A stretch of DNA of 64,000 nt. It comes from Campylobacter avium LMG 24591. Lineage in GTDB: Bacteria; Campylobacterota; Campylobacteria; Campylobacterales; Campylobacteraceae. Numbering within the stretch: the first letter of the stretch is position 1; each line of letters opens with the position of its first letter. The notes under the pieces are model-generated. The model had not been told where the DNA came from, did no database searches, and saw only the letters and a list, made by a program, of their open reading frames with translations. The stretch spans positions 124,001 to 188,000 of the forward strand of contig NZ_CP022347.1 of the NCBI RefSeq assembly GCF_002238335.1. Direction: 5' to 3'. This document shows, piece after piece, positions 53,357-63,485 of this stretch. The position numbers and the translations under genes are program-made.

Positions 53357-55191
53357 AAGATTTGCTAAAAGCAAATTTAAAAGACCTTGATGTAAACGAA
53401 CTACAAGAACTTGCCGAGCTTCTTAGACAAAAAATTATTTCAGTGGTTAGCAAAAACGGAGGGCACCTAAGCTCAAATTTGGGCACAATAGAGCTTAGCA
53501 TAGCTATGCACTATGTATTTGATTATAAAAAAGACCCTTTTATTTTTGATGTCTCTCATCAGGCTTACGCACATAAAATTTTAAGCGGTAGAGGGGATAA
53601 ATTTCACAGCATAAGAACCTTTAAAGGACTCAGCGGTTACACGAAAGAAAGTGAGGGAGATTATTTTATAGCTGGGCATTCAAGTACTTCTATATCGCTT
53701 TTAGTCGGTGCTTGCAAGGCCATAAAGCTTAAAAATGAGGATAGACAACCAATAGCTTTAATAGGCGATGGGGCTATGAGTGCAGGTATGGTTTATGAGG
53801 CTTTAAATGAGCTTGGAGATAAAAAATACCCCTGTGTTATCATTTTAAATGATAATGAAATGTCCATTTCAAAGCCCATAGGAGCTATCTCAAACTATCT
53901 TTCCCAAGCTATGTCAAGCGAGTTTTACCAAAAATTCAAAAAAAGAGTTGAAAGAATGCTTGATTTCTTTCCTCAAAGCGCTACTTATATGGCAAAAAGA
54001 TTTGAAGAAAGTTTTAAGCTCATCACCCCTGGCCTGCTTTTTGAAGAGCTTGGGCTTGAATATATAGGGCCTCTTAATGGGCATGATATAAAAGAGCTTA
54101 TAAGTACGCTTAAAAAAGCAAAGGCCATGAAAAAACCTTGCATTATACATGTTCAAACCATAAAAGGCAAGGGCTATGAGCCAGCCGAGGGTAAACACGC
54201 TAGCTGGCACGGCGTGGGTGCTTTTGATATAAACACGGGAAAGGCTATTAAAAATTCGAGCAAAAAATCAGCCACCGAGCTTTTTTCAAACTATCTTTTA
54301 GAATTAGCTTCTATTGATGAAAAAATAGTAGGCGTAACAGCTGCTATGCCAAGCGGAACAGGACTTGATAAGCTTATAGAAAAATACCCTGAGAGATTTT
54401 GGGATGTAGCTATTGCCGAGCAGCACGCAGTTACTTCTATGGCAGCTATGGCTAAGGAAGGCTTTAAGCCTTTCGTGGCTATTTATAGCACCTTTTTACA
54501 AAGAGCGTATGATCAAATCATTCACGACTGTGCCATTATGAATTTAAATGTAGTCTTTGCCATAGATAGAGCAGGCATTGTTGGAGAGGACGGCGAAACT
54601 CATCAAGGAGCCTTTGATATAAGTTTTTTATCAGCCATTCCAAATATCACTCTAGCAGCTCCAAGAGATGAAAAAATGCTTAAAAACATTATGTCTTATT
54701 CTTTAACGCACAAGGGAGTTTTTGCCTTTAGATACCCAAGAGGAAGTTTTTTGCTAGATGATGAGTTTAAAGCTGGTGAGGTGAAATTTGCAAGGGCTGA
54801 GCTTTTGGAACATTCAAATTCTAAAATAGCTTTTCTAGCTTATGGACAAGGGGTTGGCAAGGCAAAAAAAGTGCAAGATGAGCTAAGCGGGGAGGAAAAA
54901 TTTGCGAATTTGGTGGATTTAATCTTTGCAAAGCCTTTGGATGAGGATTTTTTAAAAAACTTAGCACAAAGAACTAAACTTTGGTTTGTCTTTAGCGATA
55001 GTGCAAAAATAGGCGGCATAGGCTCTTTGCTAGCAAATTTTTTACAAAAATACGACCTAGATATTAAGCTAGCAAGCTTTGAATATGAGGATAGTTTTAT
55101 AGCTCATGGTTCTTTAGCGGATGTGGAAAAAGACTTAGAGCTTGATACGCTTTCTCTTAGCAAAAAGATAATGCAAATAATAAGCAAATAA
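53353..55191 (+). CDS. dxs: 1-deoxy-D-xylulose-5-phosphate synthase
   Basis: A 612-residue thiamine-diphosphate enzyme that starts the non-mevalonate isoprenoid pathway. The TPP motif is GDGAMSAGMVYEALNELG near 138, and the C-terminal halves contain VDRAGIVGEDGETHQGAFD-type residues (here AIDRAGIVGEDGETHQGAFD) and SSDF-free transketolase domains. It is coupled to fliH by a 4-nt overlap. Confidence 0.96.
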   Translation: MKDLLKANLKDLDVNELQELAELLRQKIISVVSKNGGHLSSNLGTIELSIAMHYVFDYKKDPFIFDVSHQAYAHKILSGRGDKFHSIRTFKGLSGYTKESEGDYFIAGHSSTSISLLVGACKAIKLKNEDRQPIALIGDGAMSAGMVYEALNELGDKKYPCVIILNDNEMSISKPIGAISNYLSQAMSSEFYQKFKKRVERMLDFFPQSATYMAKRFEESFKLITPGLLFEELGLEYIGPLNGHDIKELISTLKKAKAMKKPCIIHVQTIKGKGYEPAEGKHASWHGVGAFDINTGKAIKNSSKKSATELFSNYLLELASIDEKIVGVTAAMPSGTGLDKLIEKYPERFWDVAIAEQHAVTSMAAMAKEGFKPFVAIYSTFLQRAYDQIIHDCAIMNLNVVFAIDRAGIVGEDGETHQGAFDISFLSAIPNITLAAPRDEKMLKNIMSYSLTHKGVFAFRYPRGSFLLDDEFKAGEVKFARAELLEHSNSKIAFLAYGQGVGKAKKVQDELSGEEKFANLVDLIFAKPLDEDFLKNLAQRTKLWFVFSDSAKIGGIGSLLANFLQKYDLDIKLASFEYEDSFIAHGSLADVEKDLELDTLSLSKKIMQIISK

Positions 55192-55234
55192 TAAAAAATA
55201 TCAATAAATATATTTTGTGTTAGTATTTTTCTTG

Positions 55235-55240
55235 TATAAT
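55235..55240 (+). promoter_or_regulatory. -10 element for perR
   Basis: TTGTATAAT, extended -10, 22 bases before the perR ATG. The AT-rich stretch upstream (55192-55225) may contain a PerR site for autoregulation but shows no clean dyad. Confidence 0.5.
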
Positions 55241-55262
55241 CAGGAAAAATTAAGGATTTGCC

Positions 55263-55682
55263 ATGGAACTTATACAGTTACTTAAAAAATACGATTTAAA
55301 GGCCACTCCACAAAGGCTTTGCGTGCTTAAAATTCTAAAAAAACACGAACACCCAAATATAGACGAGCTTTACGAACAAGTTAAAAATGAATACCCTTCC
55401 ATATCTTTAGCCACAGTGTATAAGAATCTTCATACATTGCAAGAACAGGGCTTGGTGGTAGAGGTAAATGTGCCAAATCAAAAAGCTTATTATGATATAT
55501 ACGAAGAGCCTCACATGCATATAATTTGTTCAAATTGTGGCAATATCAGCGACTTGGATTTTAAAGATACAAATTTGCTTTCTTATCAAGAAGAACTAGA
55601 AAAAAAGCTAGGCAGCTTTATAAATAAGCTAAATATCAGTGCATACACAGACACTTGTTCATCTTGTATGGGTCTTAAATGA
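55263..55682 (+). CDS. perR: Peroxide stress regulator PerR (Fur family)
   Basis: A 139-residue Fur-family repressor. KATPQRLCVLKILKKHEHPNIDELY and SLATVYKNLHTL form the winged-helix DNA-binding domain. HMHIICSNCGNISDLD and CSSC supply the metal-sensing and structural Zn Cys pairs. The neighbour dxs and the short length match C. jejuni PerR (Cj0322), which represses katA and ahpC. Fur is the main alternative but has a longer form in C. jejuni. Confidence 0.88.
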   Translation: MELIQLLKKYDLKATPQRLCVLKILKKHEHPNIDELYEQVKNEYPSISLATVYKNLHTLQEQGLVVEVNVPNQKAYYDIYEEPHMHIICSNCGNISDLDFKDTNLLSYQEELEKKLGSFINKLNISAYTDTCSSCMGLK

Positions 55683-56389
55683 AAAAACAAGACAAAATCA
55701 TAGCTATGTTTGATGATATATCGCCTAGCTATGACAAGGCAAATCGAATTTTAAGCTTTGGTGTTGATGTAAGTTGGAGACAAAGGGCTTGCAAAAAGGT
55801 TTTGCGTTGTTTTGATTCTAAAAATGCTTTGAAAATTTTAGATGTAGCTTGTGGCACAGGTGATATGATACAAAGCTGGCAAGAAAGTGCTAAGAATTTA
55901 TCTAAGAAAATATCCTCGATACGAGGCGTTGACCCTAGCGGTGGTATGCTTGGTATTGCCAAGTCTAAATTTAAAGACATAGAATTTATACAGGCTTTGG
56001 CACAGGATTTGCCGATTAAAGACAAGGAAGTTGATATACTTAGCATAAGCTATGGCATTAGAAATGTGGTGCAAAGAAAAGAAGCCTTAAGTGAATTTGC
56101 AAGGGTGCTTAAAAAAGACGGAATTTTGCTTGTTTTGGAATTTACTAGACGAGAAAAAGGCGGCTTTGTGGCTATTTTCAGGGATTTTTATCTAAAATAC
56201 ATCCTGCCTAAAATCGGCGCTTATCTTAGTAATAATAAAGAAGCTTACGAGTATCTACCAAATTCTATAGATGATTTTCTAAGCAAAGATGAATTTATGC
56301 AAGAGCTTAGGGAAGCTGGTTTTGAAATGATGTTTTACGAGAGCTTTAGTTTTGATGTAAGCTCTATGTTTATAGCAAGGAAGCTTTAA
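55679..56389 (+). CDS. ubiE: Demethylmenaquinone methyltransferase (UbiE)
   Basis: A 236-residue AdoMet methyltransferase of the UbiE/MenG family. It shows DISPSYDKANRILSFGVDVSWR, motif I LDVACGTGDM, and the family's ISYGIRNVVQRKEALSEFARVLKKDG. In Campylobacter, which makes menaquinone (and methylmenaquinone), it acts on that quinone. It overlaps perR by 4 nt. Confidence 0.92.
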   Translation: MKKQDKIIAMFDDISPSYDKANRILSFGVDVSWRQRACKKVLRCFDSKNALKILDVACGTGDMIQSWQESAKNLSKKISSIRGVDPSGGMLGIAKSKFKDIEFIQALAQDLPIKDKEVDILSISYGIRNVVQRKEALSEFARVLKKDGILLVLEFTRREKGGFVAIFRDFYLKYILPKIGAYLSNNKEAYEYLPNSIDDFLSKDEFMQELREAGFEMMFYESFSFDVSSMFIARKL

Positions 56390-56462
56390 TTTGTAGCTTA
56401 CCAAAAGATGAGTAAGTTGCAAGTGCTTAATTTCTTCTTAGCTTTTTGAAAAAAGATTGATT

Positions 56463-57626
56463 ATGAATGTTAGCGAGTTAAATTTAAAGGCAAAAGCCCT
56501 ACTTGAAGCCCATTTTGACAATATCTCATTAAGCGGGGAATTATCTAATATCACCGTACATAGCTCAGGGCATTGGTATTTTGAGCTAAAAGATGATAAA
56601 GCAAGCATATCTTGCATTATGTTTAGGGCAAATAACTCAAAGCTAAATTTTGTGCCAAAAGCAGGAGATTTTTTAGAGCTTAGCGGCACTGTAAGCTTAT
56701 ATGCTGAAAGCGGACGCTATCAATTCATAGCTAAAAATATGCAAAAAGCAGGCTTAGGAGATTTGGAAGCTAAATTTTTAGAGTTAAAAGAAAGGCTTGA
56801 AAAAGAAGGGCTTTTTGATGAGAAATTCAAAAAAAAGATAAGCCCTTTGCCCCAAAAAGTAGGCATAATAAGCTCATTTACTTCAGCAGCTCTTGAAGAT
56901 ATGTTAAAACTTATCAGGCAAAAGGAGTATTTTTTAGCTAAATTTTATCTTTTTAATGCCCTAACTCAAGGCTTAAATGCTCCTGCTTCTATCATAAAAG
57001 CACTTAAAAAGGCTGATGAAATGGGACTTGATTTAATCATCATAGCAAGAGGGGGCGGGTCTAAGCAGGATTTGTTTTGCTTTAATGATGAAGCTTTGGC
57101 TAGAGAAATTTTTAAGGCTAAAACGCCCATAATTTCAGCCATAGGACACGAGATAGATTATGTGATAAGTGATTTTGTAGCTGATTTAAGAGCTCCAACC
57201 CCGAGTGCAGCTATAAATTTAGCCTTTTTTTCAAAGGATGAATTAGCTCAAAAGCTTGATAATTTAGAGGATAGATTAGTTTTTTTTATGAAAAATATCT
57301 TAGATAAGGCAGAGCAAAGTCTTTCATTTTGCGAAAAAATGCTTAAGGCAAGATCGCCCAAAGAGCTTTTAGATCAGAAAATAAAACAGCTAGTGCTTTT
57401 GCAAAAACAGCTTAATTTGCTCATAACTTCAAAAATAAATACTAAAAAATCCTTAGTAGAAAAATTTGAAAATGCTTTGTCTTTGCATAATAACTTTTTT
57501 GAAAAAAGCAAAAATCTAGTTTGCATACAAAAAAATGGTAAAATGCTTCCTTTAAAAGAGTTAAAAAGTGGCGAAATCGTGGATTTGTTGAGCTTTGACT
57601 CCAAAAAAGAGGCTAAAATTTTATAA
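56463..57626 (+). CDS. xseA: Exodeoxyribonuclease VII large subunit
   Basis: A protein of about 387 residues. The N-terminal OB domain (about 1-100, VSELNLKAKALLEAHFDNISLSGELSN) precedes the catalytic domain with IGIISSFTSAALEDML, ARGGGSKQDLFCFNDEALARE and AIGHEIDYVISDFVADLRAPTPSAA. Start: ATG at 56463; a TTG two codons earlier is less likely. Upstream sequence is weak in ribosome-binding bases. serC follows after 9 bases. Confidence 0.93.
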   Translation: MNVSELNLKAKALLEAHFDNISLSGELSNITVHSSGHWYFELKDDKASISCIMFRANNSKLNFVPKAGDFLELSGTVSLYAESGRYQFIAKNMQKAGLGDLEAKFLELKERLEKEGLFDEKFKKKISPLPQKVGIISSFTSAALEDMLKLIRQKEYFLAKFYLFNALTQGLNAPASIIKALKKADEMGLDLIIIARGGGSKQDLFCFNDEALAREIFKAKTPIISAIGHEIDYVISDFVADLRAPTPSAAINLAFFSKDELAQKLDNLEDRLVFFMKNILDKAEQSLSFCEKMLKARSPKELLDQKIKQLVLLQKQLNLLITSKINTKKSLVEKFENALSLHNNFFEKSKNLVCIQKNGKMLPLKELKSGEIVDLLSFDSKKEAKIL

Positions 57627-57635
57627 AGGATAAAA

Positions 57636-58709
57636 ATGAGAGTGATAAATTTCAGTGCAGGACCATCAACCCTACCGCTAGAAGTCTTAAAAGAGGCACA
57701 AGATGAGCTTTTAAGCTATAAGGGCAAGGGCTTTTCGATAATGGAGATAAGCCATAGAACTAAACTTTTTGAGGAAGTGCATTTTGAGGCTATGCAAAAT
57801 GTAAAGAGTTTATATAAGCTTAGCGATGATTATGAGGTTTTGTTTTTACAAGGTGGAGCGTCTTTGCAGTTTGCTATGGTACCTATGAATTTGAGCTTAA
57901 ACGGAGTTTGTGAGTATGTAAATACGGGAGTTTGGACAAAAAAGGCTATAAAAGAGGCTAAAATTTTAAATGTAAATTTAAATGTTGTAGCAAGTAGCGA
58001 GGAGGATAATTTTTCACATATACCTGATGTTAAATTTAGCGATAATGCTGATTATGCTTATATTTGTTCTAATAATACAATTTATGGCACCCAGTATCAA
58101 AGCTATCCAGACACTAAAGCACCTTTGGTAGTGGATGCTTCAAGTGATTTTTTCTCAAAGGAAGTTGATTTTAAAAATATAGCTCTTTTTTATGGAGGCA
58201 CTCAAAAAAACGCAGGAATTTCAGGACTTGCCTGTGTCATCATAAGAAAGGATATGCTAGAAAGAAGTGCTAGCAAAAACCTGCCTTCTATGCTAAAATA
58301 CAGCATTCACAACGAAAACAAGTCCCTTTTTAACACTCCAAACACCTTTGCCATATATATTTTTGCTCTTGAGATGAGATGGCTTTTAAAACAAGGTGGG
58401 CTTGCGAAGATAGATGAAAATAACAAAGCTAAGGCAAACTTACTTTATGAGTGCATAGATAGTAGTGAGGGCTTTTATACCGGCTTTGCAAGAAAAGAGG
58501 ATAGATCTCTTATGAATGTTAGCTTTAAGAGTAAAAATGCTGAGTTAGACGCTTTGTTTGTAAAAGAAGCAGAGGCAAATTCTATGCTTGGTCTAAAGGG
58601 ACACAGACTACTTGGAGGGCTTAGAGCTAGTATTTATAATGCCATTACTTTAGAGCAGGTAAAAGAGCTTTGTGCTTTTATGAATGAGTTTAAAAAGAAG
58701 TATGCTTAA
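57636..58709 (+). CDS. serC: Phosphoserine aminotransferase
   Basis: A 357-residue class V PLP aminotransferase of serine synthesis. [14 protein letters not shown] at the start, [15 protein letters not shown], the PLP-lysine loop [13 protein letters not shown] and the C-terminal [16 protein letters not shown] are conserved. The 3' end overlaps rsmD on the other strand by 20 nt. Confidence 0.97.
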   Translation: MRVINFSAGPSTLPLEVLKEAQDELLSYKGKGFSIMEISHRTKLFEEVHFEAMQNVKSLYKLSDDYEVLFLQGGASLQFAMVPMNLSLNGVCEYVNTGVWTKKAIKEAKILNVNLNVVASSEEDNFSHIPDVKFSDNADYAYICSNNTIYGTQYQSYPDTKAPLVVDASSDFFSKEVDFKNIALFYGGTQKNAGISGLACVIIRKDMLERSASKNLPSMLKYSIHNENKSLFNTPNTFAIYIFALEMRWLLKQGGLAKIDENNKAKANLLYECIDSSEGFYTGFARKEDRSLMNVSFKSKNAELDALFVKEAEANSMLGLKGHRLLGGLRASIYNAITLEQVKELCAFMNEFKKKYA

Positions 58710-59265
58710 AATAAAAAGAAAGGCTAGTCTTTCCAAAGCTTTTAAATTTTTTTCTGCTAAAATCCTTTAGCCTTTGTGGGCTTTCGTGTTTGCTGTAGTG
58801 TTCTAGCACGAAGCCCTTTACATTTTTTGTATCTATTTTTTCTAAAAACTTGTAAATTTTTTCATATATATCTTTGAAATTTTCTCTTATATCAAAGGGT
58901 GGATCAAGATAAAGTATGATGTCTTTTTCCTCAAGTAAGCTAGGCAAAAGTAAAAAGCAGTCTCCTTGCAAAACCTTTATAGCTTCATCATCTAAGCTTT
59001 TAGCATTTTTATAAGCTATATCATAAGCTTTTTTATCAAGCTCTATAACGTAAGCTTTTTTAGCATAAGCACTCAAAGCACTAGCCGCCATTAAGGCACT
59101 TCCGCCAAAGCATTCTATAAAGGTAGAATTTTTTAGCTCATTTTGCAAGCTGTTAAAAACGCATTCTCTTACTATGGACTTTGTGCTTCTTGTAGTGCTT
59201 AAATCTGGCAATAAAAGCTTTTTGCCCTTAAATTTACCAAAGCTTATATTAGCAAAAAGTTTCAT
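58690..59265 (-). CDS. rsmD: 16S rRNA (guanine-966 N2)-methyltransferase
   Basis: A 191-residue AdoMet methyltransferase. Its motif IV is [10 protein letters not shown] near 120 and motif I is [15 protein letters not shown]. The N-terminal [31 protein letters not shown] is diagnostic of RsmD. It is coupled by a 4-nt overlap to the upstream coiled-coil gene. Confidence 0.9.
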   Translation of the reverse strand: MKLFANISFGKFKGKKLLLPDLSTTRSTKSIVRECVFNSLQNELKNSTFIECFGGSALMAASALSAYAKKAYVIELDKKAYDIAYKNAKSLDDEAIKVLQGDCFLLLPSLLEEKDIILYLDPPFDIRENFKDIYEKIYKFLEKIDTKNVKGFVLEHYSKHESPQRLKDFSRKKFKSFGKTSLSFYFKHTSF

Positions 59266-59651
59266 ATCTTTTCATTTATAGCATTTATAAGGGTTTGCTT
59301 TAGTTTTGATATGGCATTATCTATATCTTGTTGATAAGCTTTCCTAAATTCATCGGCGATTTTTTCTATCCTATCTTCTAAAATTTTCTTTTTTTCTTCC
59401 GCTAGTTTTAGGGCTAGTTCTTTCAAACTTTCATCAAATTTTTGCAAAGAGCTTAAAAGCTCATCTTTGCTAAAGGGCAGTGAGAGGTGCTGGGAATACT
59501 TGTTGATTAAAAATTGAGGTTTGTTTATATCTAGCTTTTCATCACAAACCAAAAAATCACATTCTTTCTTAAGCACTAAAAAATCTTTTAAAAACAGCAT
59601 AAGCGTTTTTTCTAAGATTATATCTTTGCATTCTAAGGCTATTTTCATCAT
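59262..59651 (-). CDS. Small coiled-coil protein of unknown function
   Basis: A charged helical protein of about 129 residues: (M)MKIALECKDIILEKTLMLFL then a Lys/Glu-rich coiled coil (about 65-110, ESLKELALKLAEEKKKILEDRIEKIADEFRKAYQ). No signal peptide or domain that I recognise. I start at the double ATG (59651) rather than the TTG at 59669. It shares a transcript with rsmD. Confidence 0.6.
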   Translation of the reverse strand: MMKIALECKDIILEKTLMLFLKDFLVLKKECDFLVCDEKLDINKPQFLINKYSQHLSLPFSKDELLSSLQKFDESLKELALKLAEEKKKILEDRIEKIADEFRKAYQQDIDNAISKLKQTLINAINEKI

Positions 59652-59689
59652 TTTTTTCACTTTTAACAAGATTTATTGTTTTTTTGTAT

Positions 59690-59695
59690 TATAAT
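59690..59695 (+). promoter_or_regulatory. -10 element for the chemoreceptor at 59728
   Basis: TGTATTATAAT with a T-rich upstream tract, 32 bases before the ATG. The match to a sigma70 -10 is good and no sigma28 boxes are evident. Confidence 0.55.
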
Positions 59696-59727
59696 ACATT
59701 TTAAACTACAATTGCAAAGGTAAGGAC

Positions 59728-61710
59728 ATGAAACTCTCATTCAAAATAATCACCTACATCGTAGCTGTGTTTGTCGTCATTATGGCAACCTCTATATATT
59801 CGAGCTTTAGAAGTCTTTCATCGAATGTAAACAAGCTTCATGATTTAGTCCAAAGCACGGTTTTAGACGCTTCCTATACCACTATAAACATCACTATGGG
59901 CATAGAAGCACAACAACACTTAGAGTATATAGCCTCAGTTATGAAAAATATGCCTTCATCGAACATAGGAGACATTAGAAGGGCGATTTCAAGAATTTCA
60001 GGAGCAGTAAAATACCCAGATATGTTTATAGTTTATGAAAATGGAAATTATATAAACGAATCTTACACTCCGGGCAAAGTAAGCTTTAGTGATGCTTATA
60101 CCTCCATTGATATGGATATGAGAACTAGGCCTTGGTATGTAGAGGCAAAGGCAAAAAATGGCTTTTTTGTTACAAATGCTTACATATCTCAAGCTGGCTC
60201 TACAAAGGGTAAAATGGTAGCTACCGCTTCCTTGCCTTTTTATGATAGCAATGATAAATTCGCCGGTGTGGTTGCTATGGACATTATAGTAGATGGTTTT
60301 CAAGAAAGATTTAAAAATTTCTCAACGCCTATTTTCCCTTCTTTAAGAGTTATGATTTTTGACTCAAATTTCGACATAATCTCTCACCCAAATTCAAAGC
60401 TAGTTATGGATAATTACGATACACCTACTGAAAAATATCTAAAAGACAACAAAGGCAATGTTGGAGAGAATTTTGTTATCGTAAATAACGAAGGTATAGC
60501 ATCATATGTGCATTACAAGAAATTTCCTTTTGGTTGGAGTATGGCTGTTAGTGCGAGTATAATTGACTATGAACGAGCGGTTAATAACGCTGTTTTACAA
60601 GACATTGTGCTTGGTATTATTATGCTTATTATTGGAAGCTTGATTTTAGTTTATATCATTAGGAGATTCTTAGCACCTTTAGGCAATATAAGCACTTCCT
60701 TAGCACAGCTCTTTGCTTTCATAAATCACGAAAGCAAAAACGCACCTAGCATAAAGCTTTTAAATTCAAAAGATGAATTAGCTCAAATGACAAGGCTAAT
60801 GGATGATAACATCAAAAGAACTAAGATAAACATGGAGGATGATACAAAGCTTGTAAATGAGGTTGTATCGGTGGTCGATGAGGCTAAAAAGGGTAAATTT
60901 GGAACCATTATAAGCCAAAATTCTAAAAACCCTCAAACAAACAAGATAAAAGATAGTTTAAATGAGATGACAAATGCTCTTACAACTTTGCTAGGCTTTG
61001 ATTTATCAAAACCTGCGAGTGTTTTTGAGAGTTTCGAGAAAAATGACTTTACAGCAAGGATAGAAAATCCTCAAGGCTTGGAAAAAGGTGTAAATTCGCT
61101 AGGTGATTCCATAGCATCTATGCTAAAAACCTCAGCTTCCTATGCAAACAAACTCTCAACCAGAGCAGATGAATTAAAAGAATCTATGCAAAAACTAACA
61201 GATGGTTCAAAAGCTCAAGCAAATTCACTTGAACAATCTGCAGCTGCAGTAGAAGAAATAAGCTCATCCATGCAAAACATCTCAGGTAAAACAGAAGATG
61301 TTGCAAGACAAGCTGATGATATAAAATCAATAGTAGAAGTTATAAAAGATATAGCAGATCAAACAAATCTACTTGCCCTTAATGCAGCCATAGAAGCTGC
61401 ACGTGCAGGAGAACATGGACGTGGCTTTGCTGTTGTTGCTGATGAAGTAAGACAACTTGCAGAAAGAACAGGTAAATCCTTAAGTGAAATAGAAGCTAAT
61501 ATAAATTTATTAGTGCAATCAGTAAATGAAGTAAGTGAATCTATAAGAGAACAAACAGCAGGTGTTACTCAAATAAATGAAAGCATAGCTGAACTTGAAA
61601 GTGTAACTAGAGAAAATGTATCTGTAGCTAATGATACAAATTCTATAACAGAAGAAGTTAATACCATAGCCTCTGATATATTAACTGATGTTAATAAGAA
61701 GAGGTTTTGA
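59728..61710 (+). CDS. Methyl-accepting chemotaxis protein, dCache type (Tlp family)
   Basis: A 660-residue chemoreceptor. TM1 at about 8-27 and TM2 at about 287-312 flank a periplasmic dCache_1 domain. Its ligand pocket motif [13 protein letters not shown]...[26 protein letters not shown] contains the Arg/Trp/Tyr and Asp residues used by amine- and amino-acid-binding dCache domains (VAMDIIVD). The last 197 residues are nearly identical to those of the receptor at 42593, including the C-terminal VNKKRF. It resembles C. jejuni Tlp3/Tlp4 in layout. AAGGTAAGGAC precedes the ATG. Confidence 0.93.
   Translation: MKLSFKIITYIVAVFVVIMATSIYSSFRSLSSNVNKLHDLVQSTVLDASYTTINITMGIEAQQHLEYIASVMKNMPSSNIGDIRRAISRISGAVKYPDMFIVYENGNYINESYTPGKVSFSDAYTSIDMDMRTRPWYVEAKAKNGFFVTNAYISQAGSTKGKMVATASLPFYDSNDKFAGVVAMDIIVDGFQERFKNFSTPIFPSLRVMIFDSNFDIISHPNSKLVMDNYDTPTEKYLKDNKGNVGENFVIVNNEGIASYVHYKKFPFGWSMAVSASIIDYERAVNNAVLQDIVLGIIMLIIGSLILVYIIRRFLAPLGNISTSLAQLFAFINHESKNAPSIKLLNSKDELAQMTRLMDDNIKRTKINMEDDTKLVNEVVSVVDEAKKGKFGTIISQNSKNPQTNKIKDSLNEMTNALTTLLGFDLSKPASVFESFEKNDFTARIENPQGLEKGVNSLGDSIASMLKTSASYANKLSTRADELKESMQKLTDGSKAQANSLEQSAAAVEEISSSMQNISGKTEDVARQADDIKSIVEVIKDIADQTNLLALNAAIEAARAGEHGRGFAVVADEVRQLAERTGKSLSEIEANINLLVQSVNEVSESIREQTAGVTQINESIAELESVTRENVSVANDTNSITEEVNTIASDILTDVNKKRF
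61120..61710 (+). repeat. 591-base near-identical repeat, copy B
   Basis: Matches 44108-44698. Differences noticed by eye include single bases near 61137 (CTTCC for CTCCT context), 61223, 61235-61236 and 61580. The encoded signalling domain is essentially unchanged. Confidence 0.9.
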
Positions 61711-61716
61711 AAATAT

Positions 61717-61743
61717 AAAGGAGGGTGAAGGCCTTCCTTTTTT
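61717..61743 (+). terminator. Terminator after the chemoreceptor gene
   Basis: AAAGGAGG pairs with CCTTCCTTT (one bulged base) around a 7-base loop, followed by a T run and C. The rest of the gap to 61944 is AT-rich leader for the transporter operon. Confidence 0.6.
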
Positions 61744-61944
61744 CTTAATAAATCTTTTCAAATACTACTAAGACCTAAGCTTTTTAGGCCAAAATTTTTA
61801 ACAAAAAAATAAAACCAAAAACTTTAGAAATAGTTTTTAAAATTTAAAAACAGTATGCAAAAAGGTAACAAAAAAATGAATTTTATATTGTATTTTAATG
61901 TCATTTTTGATACCATCCTTGAAAGATTATTTTAAGGGATAGCT

Positions 61945-62673
61945 TTGATAAAACTTGAAAATGTTAATAAATACTTTGACAAACATCATGTCTTAAAAGA
62001 TATAAATCTTACCATACAAGAAGGCGAAAAGTTGGTTATAGTAGGGCCTAGCGGCTCTGGTAAAAGCACCACTATAAGATGTATGAACGGCTTAGAAGAG
62101 GTAAGTAGCGGCAAGGTGATTATCAACGACATAGAGCTTAACCATAAAACAAAGCTCACCATATGTCAGAAATACTGCGCCATGGTTTTTCAGCATTTTA
62201 ATCTTTATCCACATATGACGGTTTTGCAAAATTTAACCCTAGCACCTATAAAACTTCAAAAAAGAAGTAAAAAAGAGGCCGAGGAAATAGCTTATAAGTA
62301 TCTAAAAGTGGTTGGTTTGGAATCTAAAGCTGGTGCGTATCCTAGCTCTTTAAGCGGCGGGCAACAACAACGCGTGGCTATTGCAAGGTCGCTTTGCACG
62401 CAAAAAAAGATTATTTTGTTTGACGAGCCAACTTCTGCGCTTGACCCTGAGACCGTGCAAGAAGTTCTTGATGTTATGAGGACTATATCACATGAAAAAG
62501 GTACAACTATGGTTGTGGTTACTCATGAAATGGGCTTTGCTAAAGAGGTTGCTGACAGGGTAATTTTTATGGAGGACGGCAAGATTATAGAAAGCGATAC
62601 TCCTAAAAATTTCTTTGAAAACCCGAAAAATGAAAGAACAAAGATATTTTTAAGTAAAATTTTAACTCATTGA
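61945..62673 (+). CDS. pebC: Amino-acid ABC transporter ATPase, PebC-like
   Basis: A 242-residue ATPase of the polar amino-acid (GlnQ) family. Walker A is GPSGSGKST at 33-41, the signature LSGGQQQR near 137, and Walker [15 protein letters not shown] near 155. The start is TTG, 5 bases after AAGGGA. It precedes a PEB1-like binding protein and a permease, the gene set that imports aspartate and glutamate in C. jejuni (Cj0922c-Cj0919c). Confidence 0.9.
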   Translation: MIKLENVNKYFDKHHVLKDINLTIQEGEKLVIVGPSGSGKSTTIRCMNGLEEVSSGKVIINDIELNHKTKLTICQKYCAMVFQHFNLYPHMTVLQNLTLAPIKLQKRSKKEAEEIAYKYLKVVGLESKAGAYPSSLSGGQQQRVAIARSLCTQKKIILFDEPTSALDPETVQEVLDVMRTISHEKGTTMVVVTHEMGFAKEVADRVIFMEDGKIIESDTPKNFFENPKNERTKIFLSKILTH

Positions 62674-62684
62674 AAGGACTAAAT

Positions 62685-63470
62685 ATGAAAAAAATTTCTT
62701 ATTTTATCGCAACTCTTTTTATAGGAGTTTTGCTGGCAGCTTGTTCGTCAGAGCAAAGTTCTAGTAGTGCTAACACAATGGAAGCTGTTAAAGCTAGAGG
62801 AACTTTAGTTGTTGGAGTGAAAAAGGACGCACCTAAATTTGCGCTTTTAAATCCTAATACAAATCAAATAGAAGGCTTTGAAATCGATATGGCAAAGCTA
62901 CTTGCAAAAGAAATTTTAGGCGATGAAAATAAAATCAAACTAGAACCTGTTACTGCTAAAACCAGAGGGCCATTACTTGACAACGGAACATTAGATGTTG
63001 TTATAGCGACCTTTACCATAACAGAAGAAAGAAAAAAGACTTATAATTTTTCTAAACCTTACTATAGCGATCCTATAGGGTTTTTGGTTTTAAAAGAAAA
63101 TGGTTTTACTGACTTTAAAAGCTTAAATGGCAAGGTTATCGGCGTGGCACAGTCAGCTACCACAAATGCAGTTGTAGCAAGAGTTGCTAAGGAGCTTGGC
63201 ATAACTGTTGATATAAAAGAATTTCCAGATTACCCTTCTTTAAAAGCAGCTTTGGATTCAAAAAGAATAGACGCTTTTTCAGTTGATAAGTCTATCTTAA
63301 GAGGATATTTAGATGATAGCAACGAAATTTTAGCAGATAGCCTAGACCCTCAAGAATACGGCATAGTAACAAGAAAAAGTGATGAGGCTTGGAGCAAGTT
63401 TGTAAATGACTTTGTTGCAAATAATGCTCAAAAGATAGACGAACTAGCTGTTAAATGGGATTTAAAATAA
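62685..63470 (+). CDS. peb1A: PEB1a-like amino-acid-binding lipoprotein
   Basis: A protein of about 261 residues. The signal peptide ends in a lipobox (LLAACSS, Cys near 20), so it should be a lipoprotein; I remember C. jejuni PEB1a having a non-lipo signal. The family-3 solute-binding fold shows GTLVVGVKKDAPKFALL, AKTRGPLLDNGTLDVVIATFTIT, FSKPYYSDPIGFLVL and FPDYPSLKAALDSKRIDAFSVDKSI, close to PEB1a. The aspartate/glutamate-binding Arg and Asp residues appear kept. AAAGGA precedes the ATG at 62685; a TTG at 62670 is rejected. Confidence 0.88.
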   Translation: MKKISYFIATLFIGVLLAACSSEQSSSSANTMEAVKARGTLVVGVKKDAPKFALLNPNTNQIEGFEIDMAKLLAKEILGDENKIKLEPVTAKTRGPLLDNGTLDVVIATFTITEERKKTYNFSKPYYSDPIGFLVLKENGFTDFKSLNGKVIGVAQSATTNAVVARVAKELGITVDIKEFPDYPSLKAALDSKRIDAFSVDKSILRGYLDDSNEILADSLDPQEYGIVTRKSDEAWSKFVNDFVANNAQKIDELAVKWDLK

Positions 63471-63485
63471 ATTTTAGGAGCGAAT

